From the NCBI GenBank assembly GCA_963693365.1, contig CAVNZM010000003.1, positions 4,154,001-4,218,000 of the forward strand: a DNA stretch of 64,000 nucleotides, read 5' to 3'. A program made the position numbers and the translations under genes. Below, piece after piece: positions 15,071-27,690 of this stretch (the stretch's first letter is position 1; every line of letters starts with the position of its first letter). This stretch comes from Amoebidium appalachense. Taxonomy: Eukaryota > Ichthyosporea. The notes beneath the pieces were generated by a model. The model did not search any database, was not told where the DNA came from, and saw only the letters and a list, made by a program, of their open reading frames with translations.

Positions 15071-16034
15071 CCCCCCCCCCCCCCCCCCCCATCCCCCCCC
15101 CCCCTCCCCTCCCCCTCTCAAATACGCACGCACACACATACTCACCCCGGTTCTCCCTCCGACCACCCCAACTGGTCCCTCCCCTCCCCTCCCTCCCTTC
15201 CCTTACATATCCCCTCCCTCCCCCCACCGTGTGCATCTGTGACATGCCTGCACACATGCACACACGCACACACACAGAGATAGGGAGACACTCACAACCA
15301 CACGCTAACACCAATGATCCTGTGGCATATGCAAACACACACAGCCTCCCTGTATCTCAGCTCTTGGCGCCACAATCAATCTCTGGCAGTGAGTTCGACT
15401 CACTCTCTCTTCTTCCCCCCCGAGAGCCCCTCTCGGTTTCTGACCCCCTTCCCCCTCCTTCTCCCCCCTTCCCGCCGGCAACTGAAAAAACAGGGGGAGA
15501 CAATAATAGACGAAATTTAAGCATTGCTACCCCCATTCTCTCCCCCTCCCCCTCTCACCCATCTCTGCACCAAACAACACATGTGCGCACGGCACACATG
15601 TACCATGTGCCAACCCTCACATTCGCCCACCCACCAGCCACCACCAACACGACCTGCGCACACCCCCACCTTAAAAAAAAAAAGAAAAGAAAAGAAAAAA
15701 GTCTGAAGATTCCCCTATCCCCGTTCCGCCCCTTGCACCAATCTGACAGATAATTGGCCTATGCCATGTGGTGACGGGTGGGTGGGTGGGTGGGTGGGTG
15801 GGTGGATATGAGGGCACATTGCGCATATGCGCCCCGTTTGTCTCAGGTGTCTGAGGGGAGGGAGGGAGGACTGGAAAGGAAGGGGAAGGCGGGGGGGGGG
15901 GGGGGGGGGGGGAGGGAGGGGGGGAGGGGGGGGGTTAAGTTACGGGAATGGCAGCGAAGGTTAATGTATCTCTTTTTGCATCTTGTCCTTTCTTCTACTG
16001 GGTTGGTGAGCTAAGGAGGGGCAAAGGGGGTTTT

Positions 16035-16065
<31 letters not shown>

Positions 16066-18179
16066 GGGAGGGGGGGGAGGAGAAGGGAGGAAGGAGGGGA
16101 GGGGGGGGGGGAAGGAGGAGGAGGGGAGGGTAAGACGAATCCCCCATGCATTTTGAGTAAGCGACCTGGCATCTAGCCACCAAAGAACTTGCCTTGTGGC
16201 CTGCGGTATTAAGCATGAAGTTTTTCTGAGTCAGACATAACGTCCCTGGACAGAACCTTACATTGTAGCTATGTACTGTTACAACGTGTGTCCAGGTTTG
16301 TTTATTGAGCTTTTGATCAAACCGTTTTTTTTTTTTTTTCCCTTCTCACTCACTCTCTCCTTTATTTTTTTTTTTATTTATTTTTTTTTTTTTTGGGGGA
16401 GGGGGGGGGGGGGGGGGGGGGGGGGGGAGGGGGGGGGGGGGGAGGGGGGAGGGGAGGGGGGGGGGGGGGGGGGGGGGGGGCACGGACACGCGTGGGGGGC
16501 TGGGCGTTGTGCGGGTAAGGTGGTGGTGGTGGTGTTTTTTTGTTTTATTGTTTTATTATTTTTCATTTTTTTATTTTTTATTTTTTATTTTTTCTTTTTT
16601 TTGGGGGGGGGGAGCGGGGGGCGGGGAGGTCTAGTGCTAGTAAATAGTGTTGCCTGGTAACTTAGTGCATGAACAATACGGAATGATCAATATGGCATCA
16701 AACCCAAAGTAGGCTACCGTGATATGCTTGATAACAGTGGTGTGGACACACACATTAAAGCAAGGTGCAAAGTGAGTGAAAACTGGTGGGTAGATATGTC
16801 CCACAATCACACTGCAAACTTTTAAAATATAACCTCAGTACTGGCCGGGCTCATCCGTTTGGGCAACCAACCAGAATGTCAACTACCCGTTGACTCAAGT
16901 GACTCTGCTGCCCACAGCGGTGCAACAGTTACTGATGAAAAGGAGTTAGTCTAGGCTATGGGTGCAGGTTGCTCTTAATTGATAATTGCTATAGCATGAT
17001 ATGCTGGATCCCCCCCAGCCCCCCCCCCTCCCCCCCCCCCCCCCCCCCCCCCGTCCCCTCAACCCCCATCCCCAGGGCCTTCACACACACATAAACTCAT
17101 GGCCTTTCCCCCTCCAACATCCCCCCCCCTCCCCCCCCCCCCCCCCCCCCCGCTCTCCCCCCCCCCCCTCCCCTCCCGGTTGCATCTGTGACGCAAACAA
17201 ACACGTCGGACTTGCACGCACACACATAACCATACATGCACACCCACAGACACACAAGGCAAGACAGAATGTGACAGCCGTGCGCACACACTAATGCCGC
17301 GTTGACGCTCATACCGTGACATTTGCAAACACACGCAGTGCTCTGTGTATTTCAACTCTTACAGTCTGTCTGATCGAGATCTCTTGCCTACCACCGAGAC
17401 ACTTTCTCCGTTCCTTATCCTCCCGGCCCCCCCCCCCCCCCCCCCTCTCTCCCCCCCTCCCCCCCCCCCCCCCCTCTTCCCCCCGGGATGGATGGGGATA
17501 TGCGTGGCGAAAGCCCAGGGGGGGGGGGGGACGGCAGGGAGGGGGGCCGGGCTGTCGCCACCCTTTTCCCCATCCCTGTCCCCCTACATGATCAAGCATG
17601 GCCCATGAGGGGGGGGGGGGGGGGGGGGGGGGTTGACGGGAGCAGGGGGGAGGGGAGAGCGCAACTAATGAATTGTGTGCAGCCGCCTGAAGGGATTGAT
17701 CATTTCTCATGCAGATTTTACGTTCCTGAACAGAGTGTTACTGCGTAGCTGTAGCACACAGTCATCACCGTTTGCATAAAGCTATTGATCAGTGCTTTTT
17801 GCTTCAAAAATTTCCTCGGTTTTTCCCCCCCTCTCTTTTCACTGAGTCATGTATAATAGTGTTTGTTTGTCGTCTTTGTTCGTTCGTTTTGTGTTTTCTT
17901 ATTTTTTCAATTTCTTTTTTATTATTCTTATTTTTATTTTATTTTATTTTATTTATTTATTTATTTATTTTTTTGGGGGGGGGGGGGGGGAGGGGGGACG
18001 CATCATTCTCTGCCACCCCCGAGGCTCCATGATTATGTTGGGCTAACACAGGTGGACATAGAGAGCCACACACCAAAGCACTTCCAGTTTTTTCAATCGT
18101 AAAATTGTTTGGCAAATTCTGCAGTGGTTGACTAAATGTGACAGGGGCGTGGGTTTTCCGGGGGGGTTGGGGGGTGGGG

Positions 18180-18217
<38 letters not shown>

Positions 18218-18419
18218 TGGAGGGGGGAGGGGGGAGGGGGGAGGGGGGGGGGGGGGGGGGGCAAGTCTGTATTATTTCAATCAACTACCACACAATATTC
18301 CCCATATGGTGTTGCACTTCAGGTATCTTATCCGGCAATTTCCTATTTGCCCCCTAAGTATACAATATATACTTACACGCTGCGGTTGAAAATTAAAATC
18401 GGGTCAAGAAGGGGGAGGG

Positions 18420-18459
<40 letters not shown>

Positions 18460-18850
18460 CCGTCAAGAAAATTCGCTCGATATGTGTTATCAGTGAGCCA
18501 CCCTACATGATGAGCCCCACGCTATGCTGTTGGCCTGCAACCTGTTCTAGTTAAGTGTGTCAAGGGTATGGTGATGCTGTAGGGACTTTACAGAATCACC
18601 ATAGTATTCAAAATTTTGGGCTGTTACCTGATATGGTTGTTAATGCCGTGCACATGCTCATCAAACTGAGGCTGGTAAATTTGTCACACAATCAGACATC
18701 GAAGCAAACACCTTCAATATGATCTTAGACATGACCGGGTTGATCCTTTTGGGCAACCACCCAAAATTTCGACTACCCGTTGACTCAATGACTGTGCTGC
18801 CGTCAACAACGCAGCATGGCAATCCAGGCTCGGCGAAGCGAATGAAGGGA

Positions 18851-20932
18851 AACTGGAGAAGCATGGTTGTGATGCCTCAAGCTTTGCGTGCTCATGTATG
18901 GGTCATGCGTCTTGTTTGTGCTGTATGTAAATGTATGTATCGGCCTGGCAGTTGGAAAACCCATGTGGGTATACATAGCATCCCTGTTTCGTTCTTGCTT
19001 TTCATGGAGGCTCATTGGCGGCGCGGGCCCGGACCCGGCCCGGCCCGCCGTTCTACACGCTGAACCCTTGTTAGCCCCAAAAAGTGACCTTTAGATCCAT
19101 GCGCAGCTGCCTTATATAGTATGATCTGAAACTTTTGTCCAATGAAAATCGTTATCGCTCCCAATTTGGAAAGTGACTTTCGGGCCAAAAAGCTACCTAA
19201 TCGGTCGCTAAAACGGTTTGGGTCTCTGCACGGTAGTATACCCGTGACTACTGAACTGGCCCGTATGAAAGGGATAGATATACGCGGCAGCGTTTTGATT
19301 CCTTTGCCAACTTCATGCCGAGTGAAGGGAGTACTTGCTTGTGTACTTACCCCCCCCCAAATGAAAATTTTTGTGTTTTTCAATTTAAAGGTTTGGGCAT
19401 TTCAGGGGCTGAACATTAGCATATATATGAATGACAGTGTATGCGCGCAGCATGCATGCTTTGGTGTCATCGATTGCATGATCATGAACATATATCCGGT
19501 TTATTTTGTTGTCAAAAAAAAGCATAAGCTATCTCTAATATATAGTAAGCTATGAAGCCCAAATACGGAACGACACCCCTCAAACAACAGTTCTTTCCAT
19601 CAAAGAGCACCCCTATTTCTGGTGTTATCTCTGATCCACACCCGCGCCGCTATCTGCATGCGGAGCTTATGCCCCAGTGATCAAGCGCTGTGACTTACCC
19701 TGCCAGTCTGCGACTAGATCTGTGAGCTGTACACATATTTGCGCAGCCCGAACTGCAGTTACGTAATCTTCTGAAGTTAGAAACTTAAAACATATCTTGC
19801 AGGCCGAAGCGGCTTGAAAATCACGCATTACTCTCTCCAACCGTCATCGCTTTAACGCAAAGTTTATCCAGAAACCATCCGGGTCAAGATCTACACGGGC
19901 CGACCCGGCGTTTTTGCGATCGGGCCATCCTCGTGCGCCGATCTGCAAACGTGAATCTAAACAGGAGTCCCAGCCAAGTTTCAAGTCCTTTTCCCCGGCA
20001 GCGGCGTTGCCGAAAAAAAAAAGCGTATGTTTTCTTCGTTTTCTTGTGTATCCGTTTTCCATCCGCAGGTATCCACAGGGAATCAAGGTGGGAGGGGGCA
20101 TTCGGAGACCTGTGGGGATGTGTAGGGCAGGCAGGAGCACGGTGACAAGCGAGGAACGGGAGGAGAGCTGCGGGACGACGGGAGATGCTATGAGCGTTCA
20201 GAGAGATGGACATGTTTCGAGATATGAGCGACAATAGCATTTCGACGATGTTATTTTTTCCGGATATATTGCTACGCAGTGCAACACATGCATATAGTTT
20301 AGTGTAGCTTCTAGCCGTCGTGCAGGCTTTATACACTTTATACAATACATAAACATACGACCAGAACACTGCAGCAGCCTGGAACATCGTTAGATTCATT
20401 ATTGTTCTCATTTTGACAAGCACACACCATACATACACGCCAAAGGCCATGTGTACACGATAATTTTCACTAGCCCAACATCCTCTTGAATGCGCCGTCA
20501 GCACATATTTTCTTCCGAAACCAACAGCCAACATATAACACAACCATGGATTGAGGACGATTGTCATTATCACAGGAGGGGAGCTGCTACTCAAAACCTG
20601 GTTGGCAAGATTGGGATCAGCCACCTTCCATTGCCCTGCTTTTTAGTGATTTTATGGGCTACGCTGTGCGTTTGTTCAAATGACGGGAGTTAGTCGGATT
20701 ATACCGTTATACCTGGTAACCAGCAGGGTGCAGAGCAGGCTGCTGTCGTTCAGTCCTTTTCGGAAACAGTCGAGCATTTTGCAGGTTACATTACACATGG
20801 TGGTTGCCCCTTCCCTGGCTGCACGAAGTATGCCCTAATTTCATCGGTTCGCTAGAACTTGAGTTCTGGACTTCTGTTTAGTTGCACGTCTCGATATCAG
20901 TGTCTGATACTTCGTTTCTCCCGTGCAGAAAG
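18851..20932. other. Unique spacer between the array and RPL13; 5' region of RPL13
   Basis: This stretch lacks the homopolymer tracts that dominate the rest of the window. It includes a GC-rich patch at 19020-19050. No plus-strand gene is recognised. The last few hundred bases must hold the RPL13 promoter and 5' untranslated region, because a consensus splice acceptor (TTTCTCCCGTGCAG) lies just before the RPL13 start codon. I cannot place a TATA box or transcription start. Confidence 0.5.
19884..20624 (-). CDS. Unrecognised open frame with three hydrophobic stretches (doubtful gene)
   Basis: This 246-codon minus-strand frame starts 309 bp from the RPL13 start codon and is divergent from it. 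Its first ~110 residues have three hydrophobic stretches that could be membrane segments (roughly residues 17-36, 55-72 and 80-98). The second half is basic and low in hydrophobicity, and looks like read-through of non-coding DNA. I recognise no family or motif. In its favour are its length in non-repetitive DNA and its head-to-head position beside a strong promoter. Against it, there are no homologous features, and codon-like composition is not evident past residue 110. A spliced gene using only the first part is possible. Confidence 0.2.
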   Translation of the reverse strand: MADPNLANQVLSSSSPPVIMTIVLNPWLCYMLAVGFGRKYVLTAHSRGCWASENYRVHMAFGVYVWCVLVKMRTIMNLTMFQAAAVFWSYVYVLYKVYKACTTARSYTKLYACVALRSNISGKNNIVEMLLSLISRNMSISLNAHSISRRPAALLPFLACHRAPACPTHPHRSPNAPSHLDSLWIPADGKRIHKKTKKTYAFFFRQRRCRGKGLETWLGLLFRFTFADRRTRMARSQKRRVGPCRS

Positions 20933-23178
20933 ATGGTTAGGCATAACAACCAGATCCCCAACGCGCACTTCCACAAGGACTGGCAGAACCACGTCCGCAC
21001 GTGGTTCGACCAGCCGGGCCGGAAGACCCGCAGGCGCCTGGCACGCTCCAAGAGGTGGGTGTGTGGTTTGCAGGTGGCAGGGGAAGGGGTGGTGCAGGCA
21101 ACGATAGAGCATGGAATGAGGATGTGCGACGGATGGAAGCAGGTGCAGAGATCCGCCAGGACACAGGGAATCGGTCTCAGTCCAGCTCCACTTTTACATT
21201 TACTCAGAGCTGAACTTAGTCGGCTTTCATGTGAAGTTGTGTATGGACACTAAGCAGTAGGAAGAGCACACGAAGTCGAAGTGTTCATTCTCTGCTAAAT
21301 GAGAAGAATATATGTCGGTGTGGAGTAAGATTCACGGAAATTTCGCTACAACTTAGGGTAGTTAGGAGATGATACCAGTGCAAACGTGTTGGCGGAGATT
21401 CATGGTTACTGTCGACTGTGGTTAAGTGCATGAATGATGCCATATTTAACAGTCACACTTCAGGCCTACAACTGGAACCTCTGGTGTTTTTGAGTTTAGG
21501 GTGCAGTGCTCGAAGGTGAGAATGGGTGGAATAGCACGCACGTAGATGGACACCAATCACCGTCGGTTTTTATGGTGAAAAAGGGCCGAGACCAACGATT
21601 TCCAACACGGAGGGAGGAAGGCTACCCACTTGTGCTACGGGAAAGGACAGCACTGCATCTTTGAGTTTTGCTTGTCCTAAGCATCACCTCATGCATGTTC
21701 GTTGTGTTTTTACTCAGCAGCCGTGCGACACACACAACAAGATGGGCACAACGTTTTTCTTTTGAGTTTTCAAGCACCATGTCACGTTTGTTGAGGCCAA
21801 TGTTGCGCATTTTATGGGGAAAATAGTTACTACATATTTCTAAGCAAGCCGCATTGCCACACAGGGCTACCGCCATTGCCCCCCGCCCCGTCTCCGGCTC
21901 CCTCCGCCCTGTGGTGCGCGGCCAGACCAACCAGTACAACAGCCGCGTGCGTGCCGGCCGCGGGTTCACACTTGTTGAGCTCAAGGCGGCCGGGATTGCG
22001 CCCAAGTATGCGCGCACGGTGGGCATTGCCGTTGACCACCGCCGCACCAACCGCAGCGAGGAGAGCGTGCAGGCCAATGTGCAGCGCCTGAAGGAGTACC
22101 GCTCCCGCCTGATTGTCTTCCCTCGCGGCAAGGCCCCCAAGAAGGGCGACAGCACTGTACGTTCCTCTCTTGCTCTCTGTCTAACTCTGTGTGTGGTGTT
22201 TTGGTTGTGGTGTGGTCGGGCGTGATTGGTTGCGGCATATTCAATGGCTGGTGGGCTGTGATTGCGTTTTTTTTTTTGGGGAGGGGGGCGGCATGGCGTT
22301 TGGAAAATGCGGCACTAAGGAGGGGGACAGGGCCGTATGTGCCCTCTCGCTCTCACTGATTCTGTGTGTGTGTGATATTGGTCGGTTGTGTTGTGTGTAG
22401 TGTGATGCCTGGTGGTGTTATTGTTGTGCTGATTTAGTGACTGAGTTTTGCGGGTGTGTGATGTTTGACGTGTGGGAAGCGTGGAGATTTGACGATCGGA
22501 GGTTCACGTACCTGGGTTGCAGGATGCTGGTGTGTTGTCTGTGCGTACGTGTTGTGTTCGTTTTTTGGTGCGGTGGGACTGTGTGAGTGAGTTGCTCGGT
22601 ACATTGAAGACAGGCAGGTGAAATGGTTGGGTGACCCGTGACGTAGAGGTCGATTGGGATTTGGGGGGGTTGGGGGGGTTTTTTTGTGGGGGGGGGGGGG
22701 GGGGGTAATGCATCTGCTTTGTGGGTGAGTGTTGGTGCTACGTGGGATTATATCCAAGGCGCCAGTTTTGCTGATGTTTGAAAGATGATGCGTGATGGTG
22801 TTTGCTGACAAACTTTCCGCAGCACCACCCGCTCTTAGGTGCTTTTCCGCATCACATAAACCACCTACGCGCGAGCAACATAACACGTGTGCATGCTCAT
22901 GCTTGTGTACGATATCATGCGAGCACACAGGCACAAAAAATCTGCACTAAAGCCATGCACATGCAATAACACAACAGGCATTCACTATCCCACACTACAC
23001 GCTTCACGGTTCTCCAAGACATTCACATGGCCATGAGGGGGATTCGCAGTGCACACTATACATTACGCTTTCAACCATTCCACACCCACCTGATTGTTTG
23101 TTTCCATTCCCTGTCGCGCTTCTTTGACCGTGTGCACCCACCGACCTTTTATTTTTATCATCCCCTCCCTCTTCCCCC

Positions 23179-23209
<31 letters not shown>

Positions 23210-24164
23210 AAAACCCCCACCCACCCACCTACCTTCCTACCCTTCCACACTCTCTTCTCTCTGCTTCACGTTTGTATGCCAGAGGTCTTACGTTTTTTGT
23301 GAGCATGTTCTTATCCTACACACAGATAGTTCTATCCTTCCTACCAAGACATTGTGTTCATGCTCTGGTGCCTGCATGTCATACTATCTACTTCGTCGTC
23401 ACGCTTAACATGCAACCACACCCATAAACATAAATTGCACACCACTTGCTATGTGCCATGCGTAATCATCAATTCTACAATTCCACTGTCTTCGGGGGAA
23501 AAAACCCCCTCCCCCTCCCCCCCTGTCTCAACACACACATGCACGGACTGGCGTATAACCACACACACACGCACGCGCGCATGGCGCCATCCTACACCTC
23601 TTTTAGTTTTAGCCCATAGCATAACTGTGACTGATGTTGGATCCTTGTGTGTTGTCACTTTTTGAAGTCTGCCTTTGGCAACTAATGTGAATTTCACCCT
23701 CGACCTTGTATTGATTTATCACACGCACACACACACATACATACACACGCCCTGCAGTTTTTTGCATACTACATGCCTCTTTCTCTCCCCATCGCAGTCA
23801 CCCACCCCTACCCCTACCGGTGCCGTTTTGCATACTTCATGCCCCTTTATCTCTCTCTCCTCTCCTCTCCCCCTCTGTCGTTTTGCACACCTAACACCTT
23901 ATTCCATTCTAACCACCTCCCCCCTCCTCTTTTTCACAGGCGGAGGAGTGCAAGGCCGCCACCCAGCTCACTGGCGCCCTCCTGCCCATCCGCCAGCCCG
24001 TCAAGAAGCTGAAGGCCCGTGCCGTGACTGCCGAAGACACTGCCTTCAAGGCCTTCTACACCCTGCGCCAGGAACGTGCCAATGCCAAGTTTGTTGGTGG
24101 CCGCGAGAAGCGCGCAAAGGCCAAGGCCGAGGCCGAGGCACAGAAGGTCAAGAAGGCCGAGTAG
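20933..24164 (+). CDS. RPL13: 60S ribosomal protein eL13 (L13), three coding exons, complete
   Basis: This is a structural protein of the large cytosolic ribosomal subunit. The coding exons are 20933-21054, 21865-22156 and 23940-24164. Donors are GTGGGT and GTACGT; acceptors are CACACAG and TTTTTCACAG. Joined length is 639 nt, giving 212 residues against 211 in human L13. Family landmarks are all present in order: an N-terminal HFHKDW segment followed by [11 protein letters not shown] and an RRR-type basic run, [78 protein letters not shown], and a Lys/Ala-rich C-terminus. The start is fixed by family alignment and by a splice acceptor four bases upstream (CAG|AAAGATGG), so there is either an intron in the 5' untranslated region or a trans-spliced leader. 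The introns (810 and 1783 bp) are relatively poor in repeats, apart from short G and C-A tracts in the second. Confidence 0.97.
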
Positions 24165-24309
24165 ACGTGACCCGGCCCGACCCGGTTCGGTGCGCTTGGC
24201 TCAACTCGAAAGTAAAGACTGTTAACCTTCTGACTATGGGATTGTGTGTGTGTGGTCTGGCCTGGTTGGCTTGGCCAAGTTTGCTGGCCCGGTCTATGTG
24301 CTTTTCCAT

Positions 24310-24355
<46 letters not shown>

Positions 24356-24498
24356 ACACACACACACAGCAACCACCACCACCACCACCACTTCATACCC
24401 CGTTCTTGCAGTTCCGGGCCATTTTGGAAATGTTGGGCCTTATATGCGCACATTGATCTGTTTTGGACTTTTGACCAACACACTCCTACCAACAAAAA

Positions 24499-24529
<31 letters not shown>

Positions 24530-25703
24530 ACCCAACACACACACACACACACTTCCTCCTCCACATATAACCAAAAAAGGAAGAGGTGGGGTTGGTGGGC
24601 ATATATTTGGGGGAAAGCAGAGGTCCAAGGTCGATCAAATCAGGGCTTGAGATTTCGCTTGGGGAAAGCAAAGGCCCATTGAAGTTAATTGAACACATGC
24701 AAGCCAACGAACTTGCAAACAACAAAAAACCCCCACCAACCACCACTACCAGAGTCACTTACACACACCACACCAACCCACCCTGCCATAGAAGATCAAG
24801 CGATAGGGAGGGGAGGTGGTGTGGTGGCTTTGTATCTTTCATTCTTGGACGGCAAGTGCGTGGTGACTCCTGGCGTGCACCATGGTGGTTTTTTTTTTGG
24901 GGGGGGGGGGGGGTTGGCTTCCGGCTGGGGCCTCCAGGCTCCGGGTTCTGTGTAGCAAAAGAAACAGATCTTCACAAGCTCGACGTTTTTGATTCACTTT
25001 TTATAAGCCGGCCGCCAGGATGGCCCAGGGGGTTGGGGGTGGAGTTGTTTTCTATAGAGGGAAGTCTATGTATGTGTGCCCCGGGGGAGGAAGGAGGGGG
25101 GAAAGGGGACGGTTCAGGTAGAGAGGGAATATGAAGCCAATAGATCAGACTACATGCATAAAGAAAGGGATATGATCGAAGCCAATGCGTGGGGCATTCC
25201 TGAGTCTCTTGTACCCGGAAATATCTGTTCCAAAAAGATAATAATGATTTCAAAAGTTTGATTGGTCCAGGCATCTCTGTGTCGACCTGCATTCTCGAGT
25301 ACACAACAACCGGTTACCCCGGGCGCGGCACAGAATATTCAACACAGATATGCACACCACGTGAATTACAGTAACTTACTAATATCCGTACTTAAGGTCC
25401 CTTAACAGAAGGAATGGGCCGCCGCCATGTGTGTGTGTGTGTGTGTGTGAATGCATGGTTATTTAAATTTGTGTGTGTGCAATGTGTCGTAGTACGTGTT
25501 TACAGATCTCTGTATAAATAGCAACCTTCTGAAATGGTAGCCACGACCAACACTCAGGCAATAAAGCCCGCATTAAACAGATATCATGATATAGAGTACT
25601 CCGGAAAAAAAGAAGGTACATTAGCTCTTACACCCGTCATTCACCCAGATCATATCGTTTATCAGGAATAAACTACATGTACAATACCATCCGTTCTGTA
25701 CAC

Positions 25704-25754
<51 letters not shown>

Positions 25755-25934
25755 ACCACCACCACCACCACCACCACCCGAGTCTTCCTGTTACCCGTTA
25801 ACAATTATCCACTGACAATAAGCATGCAATCCTTGTATCCACCAACACCAAGCCTTGCATATACAGAAAGCCCTACATTCGATGCAAAAGTCCACCACAA
25901 AACCCCTCGGCCGTACGCCAGTAACACCATAGTA

Positions 25935-25967
<33 letters not shown>

Positions 25968-26206
25968 GGGGCAATGTCGATGTAACCTCCTAGGCATCTT
26001 TCCGCTTTCGACGTTTCCGCCTTTCAATTTCCCTCTGTGCACACCCCCCAAAATAAGTAACCATCCAACACAACATGTGAAAAAGGGCCAAGGAACTCAA
26101 CAATAGCATGTGTTATAGGCTCGAAGTAAATAATCATTAACGGAAAACACAGGGCAGATTGCAAAGCACAGAAGGAAAATGCATCATGAGTAAAGCCCAT
26201 CCTTTG

Positions 26207-26307
<101 letters not shown>

Positions 26308-26559
26308 GGGGGGGGGAGGGGGGGTCCTTTTTCTTTGCATGTGTACTCACGCACTTGTCTGTAACCGTGTTTGTCGTATTGTTGATTTGAAGGAAGTGCA
26401 AGTGTTGGGGGGGAAGGGGGGGGGGGGGGGGGGGGGGATGGGGAGATCGGGCCATTTGAGATGAAAAGACTGGAGGAGAAAACAAAAAGGAAGATGCGAA
26501 TGGGAGTAGGGATGGGAAGAAAGCGATTGTAGGGAGGTGTGTGTGTGTGTGTGTGGATC

Positions 26560-26697
<138 letters not shown>

Positions 26698-26987
26698 TAT
26701 GCCTGGGAGGAACGGGCGGGAATCCCAGGGTGGTGGTGGTGGTGGTGGTGGGGGAAGGCGGGGGGTAACGGACAAGGATTAAGAGGGACGGGCGGAGAGG
26801 CCGAGGAGGGAGCAGCGAGGGAAACAAACAGAGGGACGGGGGGAGAGGGAGAGGGGGGGATGGATGGATGGATGGAGGGAGGGAGGGAGAAAAGAGATAA
26901 AGGGAGAGGTGGAGGGAGAGAGGAACGGGGAGAAGGGAAGGAGGGAGAAGGGAACATGTACATGTATGTTATTAATAAATGCTTGTT

Positions 26988-27018
<31 letters not shown>

Positions 27019-27149
27019 CTGGGGTGTCTCACTCCCTTTCTCTCTCTCTCCATCTGTGTGCGGATGTGCCTTTCCCTGTTGTGTGTGCATGTTTGTGCGA
27101 GCACGTGTGTGTGAGTGTGTTCGTATGTATATGTGTGTACTCGTCTTGC

Positions 27150-27206
27150 ATGTGTGTGTTTGTGTTTGTGTTTGTGTTTGTGTTTGTGTTTGTGTTTGTG
27201 TTTGTG
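27150..27206. repeat. (GTGTTT)n hexanucleotide repeat
   Basis: About nine copies of the six-base unit TTTGTG. It lies between GT-rich flanks and is distinct from the plain GT tracts nearby. Confidence 0.9.
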
Positions 27207-27349
27207 CGAGCTCGCGTGCGTGCATGCATGCATGTATGGGCATGTGTGTGTGTGTGTGCTTTTTTTGGATGGGGGGGGGGGAGGGAGGGGGAGGGGGGGG
27301 GGGTCCGGTGTGTGTGTGTGTGTGTGATGGTGGTAGTGGTGGTGGTGGT

Positions 27350-27389
<40 letters not shown>

Positions 27390-27690
27390 TGAACGCTTCA
27401 TAAAGTACGAAGTACACAAGAACAACGGATAACACGATGCGGAATGCAAACCATACATAAATAGTATGCATAATAAGCAGAGCCCATCCTCAGGGGGGGC
27501 CCATGTCATCCACAGTACCCGAGTTTCGACCTATTCACCTCGTTAACGAAACCCAACTCAGATACTGTTTCACTTGAACATGGGTAGGTCACCCGTCTTG
27601 ATCAGAGACGAGCAGGGTTATGCAGGCAAGCGCAGTGGGGAAAGGCCGGGGATTAAAGTTGCAGCAGGGGGCAGGTTGGTTGTCACCTAC

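Noticed and set aside
22775-22815. C/D-box snoRNA candidate in RPL13 intron 2 (GATGATGCG and CTGAC)
   Set aside because: RPL13 introns host snoRNAs in some animals, but here the C box is imperfect, the boxes are only ~25 nt apart and there are no terminal stems.
24586-25134. 182-codon plus-strand frame downstream of RPL13
   Set aside because: It crosses T and G homopolymers, has no recognisable motif and no flanking splice or initiation context.
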